Positions 54,201 to 64,000 of a stretch of DNA of 64,000 nt are shown here, one piece after another. The stretch spans positions 53,877-117,876 of the forward strand of contig JAPTJF010000169.1 of the NCBI GenBank assembly GCA_029339195.1. Direction: 5' to 3'. Made by a program: the position numbers and the translations under genes. Source of the stretch: Micractinium sp. NFX-FRZ. Lineage: Eukaryota; Chlorophyta; Trebouxiophyceae; Chlorellales; Chlorellaceae. Within the stretch, counting starts at the first letter, position 1, and every line of letters begins with the position of its first letter. The notes beneath the pieces are model-generated. The model saw nothing but the letters and a program-made list of their open reading frames with translations. It ran no database searches and was not told the origin of the DNA.

Positions 54201-57200
54201 GGCCTACTGCTGCAACCTTTGTAGCCTAACTTTCCTTGGGGGGTGCAGCAGGTGTTCAAACCATCCAGTCAGCCAGACAGATGATGCAGAATCTGACCAA
54301 CGCAACGCCGACCCACCGCCTGCCACGCACAAACCTCACCTGCCACCTGTCTGCAGGACTGGGCCCCAGATGGGCGGCCCGTCACTTGCACACACCAGCA
54401 AGCACCCCACCGCCTGTGTACCAACGGCCTCGTAGCACCCCTCTCAGCACCCCACCCACCCCTTTGCCTTGCCGCCTGCAGGCCTGGACCCAGATGGGCG
54501 GCCTGTCTTTTGCATACACCGGGGCAGCCTACCACTCCATCGCCTTTGACTCCCAGAACCGCGCCTACCTGGCGTTCCGGGACGCCGGCAACGAAGGCCG
54601 CGTGGGCGTGCAGGTGGGCGCACATAGAGCCTGCCTGTGCATCATGCAACCATGCGACACACAGCACTGCTACAGGCGCATCACGTCCCGTCGCCATCTC
54701 CTGCTGCCATCCTCCGCTTGCTGCTGCCTCCTCCTCCTCCTCCTGCCACCTCTTCCTGCCACCCGCCCCTCGTGCCTCTGCAGCGTTGGAACCCCTCTGA
54801 GAACGACTGGGAGCCAGTGGCGAGCGGCCTCGTCTCCGCCGGCGACTCCCAGTTCACCAGCATCGTGCTGGATGCCAACGATGTCCCTTATGTGGCCTAC
54901 CAGTGCTCCGTGACGGGCGGCAAGGCGGTGGTGCGCCGCCCGATTGGAAACGGGGAGGCATGGGAGGATGTTGGTTCAGGTGCGTGAGCATGATATGCCA
55001 AGGTGCCGCGGTCGCAGCATGCAGTGAGGGTGTGTGTGTCTTGGAAGGGGGCCGGCTGCGGCTCTAGGGTTTGTCTACAGCCCTAAAACAGGCCGCGCAG
55101 GGCGGCTGCATGCCCAATGGCTCTCTGCCCTCCCCGCCTGCCTGCTGCCCCTTTGCTCTTCCCCCTCTCCTCCTCGCACGCCTTTCTGCCGCACCCCTCC
55201 CCCAGCTCAGTGGCAACTCGACCTGCCTCGCCTCCTCACCACCTCCCCCCCGTCCCCCACCTCCCTCCCCCCACAGACGGCATCTCTGAGGGCCGCGCCA
55301 CCTTCCCCTCCCTCGGCCTTGACCCCACCGGCACCATCCCCTACCTGGCTTTTGCCGACTCGGTCAGCGAAGACGACATGGACATCTCACGTGTGTCGGT
55401 GTACCGCCTCGCCAGCGAGGCACCCTCTGGCTGGGAGGCAGTGGGGCCATCCCGCTTCAGCCAGCCCTTTCCTGAGCACGTCACCCTCCGCATGGATGCA
55501 TCCGGCACCCCCTACGTTTCATACGTGGATGGCAGCTCGCCGGGCGGGCGCAGGGCGGCAGGTGCGGCGGGGCGGAGAGTGAAGGGGGTTGGGGGGCGAG
55601 GTGGCGGGTGGGCAGGAGAGGTGCTGCTGCTGGGGCGGGGGGTGGGGGTGGGGGGCGGGTGTGCGCTGCTGAAAGGGGCAGCGAGCGCTACGGCTGGGAT
55701 CTTGTTGCCTGCCTCTCCGTCGTGCTCCCCCTTACTCCACCTTGCAGTCACAAACGGCAGTCCTGTGCTGTGCCAGCCCGAGCAAAACCCCATGCCCCTC
55801 CGTTGCCCCACCTTCCTCTCACCTTCCCACGCCCCTCTTCTGGGCTCCCTTGTACCCCACCTGGTGCAGTCATGTACCTCGCCGGCCAGCAGTACGTCAT
55901 GCTGGGCTCGGCCTACGCCTCCTCTGGCCCCGTCCAAAACGTCACCATGGCCCTCGACATCTACACCTCCCCGCCCACCCCCTACCTCGCCTTCACAAGC
56001 TCCACAGTGGGGGGGCAGCCCGCGTCTGTGGTCACCCTGAACGGCGCCGGGGAGTGGGGGTACCTCGGCGGGTGAGCTCCAGGGAGGGGTGCCATGCATG
56101 ATTACAAAACTTTAACAAATCTATACAAAGACTCCTGAGTGATACATAAACACAACATTCTTTTCAAGCCTCCTGACTAGCCTGCATGGGTGGTGAGGGG
56201 GTCGGGTGTGTGGGGCAGGGGTGCCGCCCTACCCACGCACAGCGCATCACAGCGGCTGCTGCCGCCCCTGCGTCGCCGGCACCCATTGTCAGTCGCCGGC
56301 CAGCTAGCTGCCTGGCACTGAGCGCCCGCCCGCCCGCCCAGCTGCCATCTCTGCCTGCTGCCTGCTGCCCACAGCACGCCCGCCCACCCCCGCTCCCCCC
56401 TCCGTTCAACCCTTGCCTGGCTGGGCTGCAGTGACGAGGTCTCTGAGTCCGTCTCTGAGGGTTTTGCCAAGTTTGTGAGCCTGCGGCTGGACACGTGCGG
56501 TGCCCCCGTCCTCGCCTACGCCTCCTCCACCTGCGCCCAGTTCACCATCACCGCCCAGCGCTACGACGCCGGCGCGTGGCAGTACGTCGGCACCCCCTGC
56601 TTTGGCGCCCAGTCCTCTGAGGCCGGCATCGTGCTGGGCCTGGACAACAACAACGTCCCCATCGTGTTCCACTCCGATGAGGAGGCACTGCTGGAGGGGT
56701 TCAACGCGCCACCTGGCATCGTGTGGCGCTACAGCGACGCCACCTGCTCAGGCACCCGCCCCGCCCAGTCCCCCCGCTCGCCGCCGCCCAGCCAGCAGGA
56801 GTTCGACTCGCCCCCGCCTCCCTCCGACCCCGAGCTCCTGCCCCCGCCCCCGCCCTCGGACCCAGAAGAGCCACTTGAGTCGCCTCCTCCTCCACCGTTT
56901 GAGGGGTCACCCGAGTCCCCTCCTCCCCCCCTTGAGGAGTTCCCATCCCCCCCTGAGGAGCCCTCGGATTACCCTTCCCCCCCGCCTCCCGAGGGCAGCG
57001 AAGGCAGCAGCCCGCCGCCGCCGCCACCACCAGTCGTCGAGAGCAGCAGCCCGCCGCCGCCGGCAGCTGCACAAAAGGTGCGCTTGTTGTGGCCGGCCCG
57101 CCTGACTGCGTGCGTGCATGCCCGCCTGCCTGCTGCCCTGCCGCACGTGCAGCCAGCGCCATGCCAGCCAGCGCCGTGCTGCTGTGGAATAGCGGCTGCA

Positions 57201-59881
57201 GCACTTGTGCGCCTCCTGCCTCTCACACCACCCGTGCCCCTCATTTCACGCCCCTCGCACGTGCTGCTCATGCCCCCCGCCTGCGTAAGATCCCCCGCTC
57301 TCCATCGCACCCACCCCCACAACACCCTTCGCCGCATCATCCCTGGAGTACCCGTGCCACCCAGGGCGGCCCCCCTTGCCCCACCTGCCCCTCGCCCTTC
57401 TCTCCGCCCCTGCCCCTGCCCCCCACCCTGGCCACCCCGCCTCCCCCGCCTGCAGTCCTGGTCCCAGGCAGGCGGCTCGTTCTCCCCCTATGGCGCCGAC
57501 TTCCACGCCATCGCCTTTGACTCCCAGAACCGCGCCCACATTGCCTATCAAGACATGGCCGATGGCTACAAGCTGCTGGCTGTGCGGCGATACGACAGCG
57601 TGGGAGATGCCTGGGAGCCGGTGGGGGTGCCGGCTGCAGGCGGCTCCCTGGGCTACGCCAGCCTGGGCAAGTCCAAGTACAGCGCGCTGGCGATCAGCAA
57701 GGAGGACGAGATATATGTCATGTACACAGATGAAATCACGCAGGTTAGGCTGGCTGATGTGCATGCTGTTGAGACGGCAGGGCTGTGGGGCGGGTGTCGC
57801 GCCCGTGTGTGGCATGATTTCGATTTGAGGGTGTGCATGTGGGGCCACGGGTGAAGGCGGGAAGGGCCAAGGTGGGGGGCGGAGGCGGGGGCATGTCGCC
57901 TCTGGAGGCTGCATCTACTCCAGTGAAGCGCCTCCCTCCCTGCGTGCGGACGCCCCACTGAGGGGGTGGGCCCGCAAGCCTGTGCAGTACCTGCCCCCCT
58001 TGCAAGGCCGGCCGCTGGGCACGGCACAGCCGCCGTGCGCAAACGTCACCACGCGTGCAAACGCCAGTCAAAGACCCCACCGCTAGCGCCCTCCGACTTT
58101 TGTTGTGGTTGTTTGTGTGTTTGCGTGTTGACAGTGCACTGCGTGTCACGTTTGCCTGTGGTGCAGGACAAGGCGACGGTGCGCAAGCTGGGAGCTGGCG
58201 GCATCTGGGAGGATGTGGGCTCACGTGAGTTGGGCCAGAGGGGCGCTGCAAGTGTCGCGTGCAAAATTAAATGTAGTGTAGGGTAGGGGGGGGCAAGGGG
58301 GCAATATACATCTAATTGTATGCAAGTGTAGCAGCATGATGTGGCACAGCATGGCGTGTGCCCTACCCAGGGGTGCAGGTCCCGCCCAGGCACCTTGATC
58401 CACCACCCACCGCTCCCCCCTCCCCGCCCCGCTCCCCCCCCCCATCTGCAGCCGGCTTCTCCGAGGGCTCTGTCGAGTACTGCTCCCTGGCCTTCAGCTC
58501 CACTGGAGCCCTGTATGCCGCCTTTGTGGCCACCGCATCGGAGGACGGCTTGAACCGCGCCCGCGGCTCTGTGTACCGCCTGGTTGAGGGCGCATGGGAG
58601 GCGGCGGGCCCCACTCGGTTCACGGCCAGGGGAGTGACGTACCTGACCGTCCAAATGGACTCCCAGAACAACCCCTGGGTGGCCTTCATTGATGAGGCAT
58701 CAGGCATCAGCGGCAAGGCCACAGGTGGGAGGGGGCGGGGGCTTGCAGGGAGGGAGGGAGGGAGGGAGGGGGTGGGTGAGTACAACTGGGGGAGCCATGC
58801 AGGGTGGGCGGGCGGGCGGGCCGGCTGCGGTAGAGCCACACACACGGTGGCGGCTGCCTGCCGCCATGCAAGTGACCGGTCATGCTGTGCTGCGCTATGC
58901 AGTTCGCCCAGCCTGTGATTGGCGTGTGCCAATCGGTCTGGTCTCTGCGGCACGCCCTTGCCGCCCTCCAGGCGCTCCCTGCACAACCGACCCCCTCCCT
59001 GCCCGCTCCTTCGCAACCTGCCCCCTGCCCGCAGTCATGCGCCTTGCGACCGGCGTCGACGGCAACAGTGTGTGGACCACCGTGGGCCAGGCCGGCTTCT
59101 CTCCTAAGTCAGACTACCTCTCATTTGTGATGGACCGGGCGACCGACACCCCGTACGTCTCTTTCCAGGACAGGACCACATACCGGCAGGTGGTGATGAG
59201 CTTTGATGGCGAGGCTTGGGCCAACGTCGGCGGGTGAGTGAGCAGGGCAAGCCAACCTTGGGGGAAGGGCCAGCAGGGGCGTGCACGGCACGCTGGGCTG
59301 GCTGGCATGCTGGGCTGCTGGGATGGGCTGGGTGGTGCGGGCCGCTGAGGCGTGGCTTGGCGTGGCGTGGCGTGGCATGCACGGGCCAGCCTGCGTCTGG
59401 AGACAGGCCAGCGCGCGGCGCCAAGCACGCAGTGCCCCCGCTGCTGCCCAGCCCGTTGCATTCATCCGGCCCGCCTAACTAGTTCCTGGCTGCCCCCAGA
59501 TCCACACATTAGCCTTGTGCCGCCCCGCCGCTCACCAGCCTTGCAGATCCCAACACCCCACTGCGTCACCCCGCCCCGCCCCCGCCCCCTGTGTGCAGCT
59601 CCCCTACCTCTCTCCCCCAGTCCAAGTGGAGCAGCCTTGCTTTGGACGGCCTGGGCCGCCCCATGGTGGCCTTTGTGTCAGTTGACTGCGAGTTCCTGCC
59701 CTCTGTGCGCCGCTTTGATGGCGAGGCGTGGCAGATGCTGGGGTCCGAGTGCTTTGGCACGGCGGCGAGCGAGTTTGGGCTGAAGATGGGGCTGGACGGG
59801 AACGGGACGCCGTATGTGTTCCAAAGTGACGAAACCGCAAACGATTTCCTGCCGCCGGGCGCGGTGTGGCGCTACGTCTGA
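51278..59881 (+). CDS. Secreted FN3 / proline-rich / double beta-propeller protein, 1177 aa
   Basis: Nineteen exons: 51278-51341, 51649-51700, 51842-51933, 52203-52347, 52553-52648, 52951-53048, 53386-53474, 53571-53725, 53888-54068, 54482-54613, 54784-54979, 55277-55561, 55870-56071, 56432-57077, 57456-57743, 58167-58224, 58452-58724, 59035-59233 and 59599-59881; every junction keeps frame. Signal peptide MHPSAWRTCAALALLACFTS; two FN3-like modules (about 45-150 and 151-264; YTFQAYAKNSKGES and YKFQAYARNDAGEG); a basic SPPPP linker (about 264-324); repeat array 1 (about 325-700) with units like AFDSQNRAYLAF and DASGTPYVSYVD; an acidic proline-rich linker (about 700-811); and repeat array 2 (812-1177), parallel to array 1 to the last FQSDE...VWRY block. 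The short W..VG...ALD..G.PYVAY units suggest beta-propeller blades. It is probably a wall or matrix protein with hydroxyprolines; the ligand is unknown. Confidence 0.85.
53888..54062 (+). repeat. Basic SPPPP linker-coding repeat
   Basis: It encodes CAPPPPPKSPPPPRPPPP and further SPPPP units with Lys/Arg, typical of algal hydroxyproline-rich glycoproteins. The GC content is extreme and the repeats are prone to length change. Confidence 0.9.
54352..54396 (+). repeat. Decayed copy of an exon start (propeller gene)
   Basis: It parallels 54477-54520, the acceptor plus start of exon 54482-54613 (CAGATGGGCGGCC, TTGCA, ACACC shared), 125 bp upstream in the intron. Confidence 0.85.
56760..57070 (+). 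repeat. Acidic proline-rich linker-coding repeat
   Basis: It encodes SPPPPSDPE, LESPPPPPFEGSPE and similar units, with Glu/Asp between proline runs and no Lys or Arg in the repeats. It is opposite in charge to the first linker of the same protein. Confidence 0.85.
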
Positions 59882-61077
59882 GCGCGCCGCTGCCTGGGCC
59901 GTGCTGCGGGCAGCGGCAGTGCCAGCCTCCGCCTGCGAGCGCCAGCTCTCTCCCTCCCCAAGCCTGCACATCCCCCGCTTCTCTGTTGTAGACCTTGTTT
60001 ACCTTCTATCATTACGTATGCCCAATTGCATTGTCTCATCATGCTCTCCCATGGATGCGCTCCGTTTTGCTTTCCGGGGCAGGCGCTCCTGTCTGCTGCT
60101 CGTCATACAGGACGGCTGGAACGCGACGTCAGCCGCCCCCACCTCACCACAGAGTTTATCAGAACTGCATGTGGAGTGCAGCACAACGGATGCAGTGGTG
60201 CCTATGTTCTGCACCTGGGCAGTGGCGCGCGGCCCATGCTGCATTGGGCGGCTTGGGGTGGAGAGGCGGGTGATGTGCTGGGCGGGTGGGCGGCTCCTGC
60301 GGTGGCGGCACCCACCCAGCCAGTGACTCCGTCCTGGAGGCCCGCCGCCGGCCCGCCGACCGTTCGTATCGCGTTCCTTTGCCGTGCCCTGAAGCCGCAG
60401 ACGGGCCGGAATGGCTATCAGGCGGTTTGCGAGTTCCGCCAGGACCGAGCTCGTACGAGCCAACAAGAGCTGGCCACAGGACAGGGGCGCCTGTGCGGAG
60501 CGAGCGCTTGAGCCTTGCAATGCAGATTTATCGCACTATTCCGACGGTATAGCGCTCACCACAAAAGGGAACTCTCCTGCTGCCGCAGTCAGAAAGAGGT
60601 AGCACGCACAGCATGCAGCACCTCTCTCCGTCCCTTGACCTCTATGCCATCAGTATGCTCACGAGGAGGAACCCGGCATAGGTGGTTTACCAGCAAGGGA
60701 GAGGGAAGGGTCGCCGAGGCCGTGCAGGAGGCCGTGCAGGAGGCCGGGTCGTGCAGCCATGCGGGGTGGCCTCCTTCCAAGCCTGCTGGCCTTGCTAGCA
60801 CTCATATCAGGCGAGGCGTCTTGAAAGACAGCCGCTGGGGTGTGGCGACAGCGGCTTCGTGCAGGCCTCGTATCGCGCGACCCTTCGGGTGCCGGAACAG
60901 CCGCCAGCGGCCCGTTGCATGATGCATGGAGCGCGGTCGAAGGGCTCGGAGCCGGCGCCAGTTAGCAGCAACTGCAGGTGGTGGCATCGGCGGCGGCGGC
61001 GGCGGCAGCAGGTACTTGAGTGTGCCTCCTTCCTTGGACCACAGAAGCTGCTTTGTGCGGCGCTTGCTGGGCTGCAG
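59882..61077. other. Region between tandem paralogues
   Basis: 1.2 kb that should contain the promoter and signal-peptide exon of the second FN3 gene. I could not identify that exon. An ATG at 60926 with a phase-1 donor fits by frame but lacks a hydrophobic core. A short GCCGTGCAGGAG duplication lies at about 60719-60745. Confidence 0.35.
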
Positions 61078-64000
61078 GGCTTGGCGTGGAGGCAGGCAGT
61101 GCTGCTGCCACAGCGCGTGTGGATGTCAAGGCGGCAGCATCCCTGTGAGTGCCGCGCTGCTGGAGGGGGGTGCTCTTGCTGGCGGGCCGGCAAACCGGAC
61201 ACGCAGCGCCACTCACCACCCCACTCGTGTGAAGCTCTCGAATCACGTCGCTCCCAAGTCCTCACTCTTTCATGGGCAGCGGGCGCAGCGCGTCTGGCAT
61301 CTGGTGTCCCCATAACAGGCATCCAGATGGCTCCGGCTGCCACCCCGCCCGACTGTGATCGCCTGCCTGTTCGCGTGGCGCCCCCCTTGCCCCGCCGCTT
61401 GCGACCTGCGCCCCTGCACGTCCCTGCCGCTGCTGCAGCTTGCCGGGGCCGCCAATCATCTCCATCACTCGCTCCCTCAAGGATATCACAATCGTGGTGA
61501 CGCCACCCCGCAGCAACGGCGGCTCAGGTCGGCGCCGCCTGCGCCTGCACCCTTGCATTGCATGCAGTGCCAGCTGCCGCATCACGCTGGGCAGCATAGC
61601 GCAGCAAGGAGGGCCTGCAGGGTGAAGTTGTCTGCACATTTTGCCTGGGTGAAGTGGTGTCAAAGGACACTGATGTGGGTTTGGGGGTGGGTTGACCGAG
61701 GGGGAGAGCAAGCTTGCTCTCAGGGCTATCCGGCCGCATGCTGCCCCGCCGGTGCCTGGCTGCCCCGCCGGCCTCACCCCGCCAGCACCCTTCCTGCAAC
61801 TGCCCCATGGCTGCAGCCATTCTGTCTTACGTCATCGTCGGGCTGCCGCAAGCCCCCTATGCTGACTCACCCGTCTTGTATGTGGGAGCAAGGGGGGTGG
61901 CAAGCGCGGGCGGCAAGCGGCGGTTCACGCTGCTGCCGGGGAACCCCGTGCTGGGCAAGTACAAGTAAGTAGGTGCAGGAGCGTGGGTGGGGGTGGGTGC
62001 AGGAGGGCAGTGTGGGTGGGGGTGGGTGCAGGAGGGGAGTGTGGGTGGGGGTGGGTGCAGGAGGGGAGTGTGGCTGGGAGTGGGTGCAGGAGGGGAGTGT
62101 GGGTGGTAGTGGGTGCAAGATTATGGCCAAGGTACATTTGTGATGCAAGGCAGGCACGCTTGCCTGCTAGTCTGACACATGCTTACACCGGTCTTGCTCC
62201 TGCTTCCCACATGCAGCGAGTCATTCCCATCACCTCACTGTCTTCCCACACGCATTGTATCGCTCCCATTAGCAATGCGCTGCTCCCATCACTCTCGCTG
62301 CTTGCAGGCCGGGAGTGAGCTACCGCTTCATGGTGTCTGCAAAGACGGCACGGGGGGAGGGGCCTCCCAGTGGGCTGTCCCCCACAATCAGCACCTTCCA
62401 AACGTGCGGCGCCCGCCCGCCCTGCCCGCCCACCCTGCCCGCCCGCCCGCCCTTCCTGCCTGCATGGCGTCAGCCTGCCCTGCCCTGCCCTGCCCTGCCC
62501 TGCCATGCCATGCCCTTAAATGTCACACCCTGCTCTGCTTGCTTGGCTCGGCGGCAGCAGAGGTGCGGAGGGGTGCGTCTGGCTCATTGGTGGGGCAGCC
62601 ACCTGCAGCGCCTGTGCGTGCCACCGACTGGGCTTGTGAGACAGCCGCGCTCTGCCCACCCATGCCACCCCTGCAGCAAGCCGTGCCCCCCCACCGTCTC
62701 GCGAGTGTCTGTCAACGGCAGTGCGATACAAGTGGAGGTCGTGGCACCACCCATGGCGTCGGCCTGCTCCTGTGAGCCCCAGTTGTTGATTGGAAGTTGA
62801 AAATGATTGAAGTTGAACAGACGACAGCTAGGAGCGCTTAGAACTGCGTTTGGGGGATGTGAATGTCGGGGCCAAGCCACCCGCTTTAAGCTTCAGGCTC
62901 GTTTAGCAGCAGGGCGGCAATGTTGTGCAGCCTGCTCGCCTTGGGATGCCCCGCCCGCCTGCCCACCTGCCTGCTTCCGGCCGCACACCCACCCGCCCGC
63001 CCGCCTGTCCCCCTCGCCCGCCTGCAGTGGCAAGCAGCATGCGTGTGGTGGGATTCGCAGCAGACGGCAGCCCGCCCATCAACGCCGGGGTGGCGATCGA
63101 CGTCAATGGCAGGGTGAGGCGTTGGTGGCGGGCAGGGGCTGGCTTGCACGGGGCAGAGCCTTGCACACGTGGCCAGGCAGAGAAGCCTCTGGCGCACTTA
63201 AAGCTGACCTGGTCATGCAAACAACCCTCAAGCTTCGGAAGCTTTCAAAGCCCCGCCCCTGCCACCCATGTCGCCGTGACACCCAGTACCTAGCAGCGCA
63301 GCTTCTCTACTGCCGCCACGTGCCAGCCCCTGCTGCCGCAGAGCGTCCCACCCGATGCCACCCTGTCCCCTCGCTCTGTGCAGAAGCGGTTTGTCTTTCT
63401 GCCAGGCATCGCCGGCCAGCCGGGAAAGTACACGCGCACGCGGCCGCCGGTCGTGTACCGGTTCAGCGCCCTGGCCCGCAACAGCGCCGGCGAGAGCGCA
63501 GCCAGCAGCCCATCAGCCCCGCTGGTGGCACCGTCCATGTGAGGAGGGGTGTGCTCGCCTGCCTTGGTGTGGTGCGGTGTGCGGTGCGCGGTGGGGCGGG
63601 GTCGGGCTGGGGTTGTTGGGGTGGGGTGGGGTGGGGTGCCGTGGGTTTATGTGTGTGTGGATGTGGGTCTGTCCCTGCTGGTGGCACCCTTTAAAACAAG
63701 TATCGAAGGCATGAACTTGCGCTGCGTTTTGTGTGAGGTGCACTCCAAACTCCTCCTTGCTTGCATGCGTCACCCGCTGCCGGGCGCTGCTTGCCATGTG
63801 CCACTGCACAGCTGGCCATCCTCGGCTATCTCACAGCTCCCTCCCCCTGCCCCCACACCGCCTCGCTTGTCCCTTTGCCCTGCACAGCCCCTTGCCGCCG
63901 CCACCGCCGCCGGCGCCGCTGAGGCGGCCTCCACCGCCGCCCCCACCCCCGGGCCCGCCGCCCCCGTCCCCGCCGCCGCCGCCCAGGCCCTCGCCGCCCA
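61078..64000 (+). CDS. Tandem paralogue: FN3 / proline-rich protein (partial, runs off the window)
   Basis: Exons seen: 61078-61144, 61439-61527, 61817-61964, 62308-62403, 62677-about 62771, 63028-63113, 63384-63538 and 63888 to the window end. Two FN3-like modules parallel those of the upstream gene: VVTPPRSNGG, VGLPQAPYAD, KPGVSYRFMVSAKTARGEG, KPCPPTVSRVSV, KRFVFLPGIAG and YRFSALARNSAGES. They are followed by a proline-rich linker starting PLPPPPPPAPLRRPPPP. Intron phases match the upstream gene exon for exon, and one exon is the same length (155 nt). The first, signal-peptide exon is not identified. Downstream propeller repeats are expected beyond 64000 but cannot be seen. Its role is as for the neighbour. 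Confidence 0.8.

Noticed and set aside
60926..60980. First exon of the second FN3 gene (MERGRRARSRRQLAATA)
   Set aside because: The donor phase fits, but there is no hydrophobic signal core; left unassigned.
1..64000. CRISPR arrays, bacterial operons or phage genes
   Set aside because: No spaced identical repeats, no Shine-Dalgarno-linked gene runs, and almost all supported protein genes are split by introns.

Overview
The window looks like nuclear DNA of a GC-rich green alga, most likely a Chlorella-like trebouxiophyte; this is inferred, not proven. Reasons: split genes with many short GT-AG introns plus several GC-AG introns; TGTAA (UGUAA-type) poly(A) signals downstream of several genes, as in chlorophytes; a secreted protein with SPPPP-type hydroxyproline-rich linkers, as in volvocine and Chlorella extracellular matrix proteins; a plant/algal-type sugar-phosphate translocator; TTTAGGG-like telomere motifs; and a eukaryotic tRNA-Glu. 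There is no operon structure. Reading frame was checked through every listed exon junction of the gene models below unless stated.

Layout. 1-336 (-): 5' end of an acidic unknown protein. 652-2287 (+): unknown multi-pass membrane protein. 2632-4951 (+): YbaK/ProX-type prolyl-tRNA editing protein. 5492-9149 (-): cytosolic animal/fungal-type 2-Cys peroxiredoxin. 9946-11993 (+): low-complexity unknown protein, followed by about 2 kb of pyrimidine-rich DNA. 14842-18175 (+): sugar-phosphate/DMT transporter. 18761-19582 (-): small unknown protein. 20050-27314 (+): PhoD-like metallophosphatase. 28432-33704 (-): OLA1/YchF-type ATPase/GTPase. 35.4-36.3 kb: decayed non-LTR retrotransposon RT and a frame-broken PHD finger. 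36526-36597 (-): tRNA-Glu(CTC). 37077 to about 38.6 kb (-): unknown protein. 38860-41802 (-) and 42515-45483 (+): divergent pair of paralogous four-TM proteins. 46031-49913 (+): SYLF (Ysc84-like) lipid-binding protein. 51278-59881 (+): 1177-residue secreted FN3 / proline-rich / beta-propeller protein. 61078 to the window end (+): a tandem paralogue of it.

The genes are mostly independent housekeeping functions (translation fidelity, peroxide removal, transport, ribosome-associated ATPase) plus a wall/matrix cluster at the right end that grows by duplication at several levels: whole gene, propeller array and FN3 module.

The most unusual signal is spread over the whole window. Many introns carry decayed, and sometimes identical, tandem copies of the adjacent exon edge together with its splice site. 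At least fifteen cases in eight genes were found by eye. They resemble fossils of exon-edge tandem duplication, a proposed source of introns and alternative splice sites, and deserve systematic measurement.
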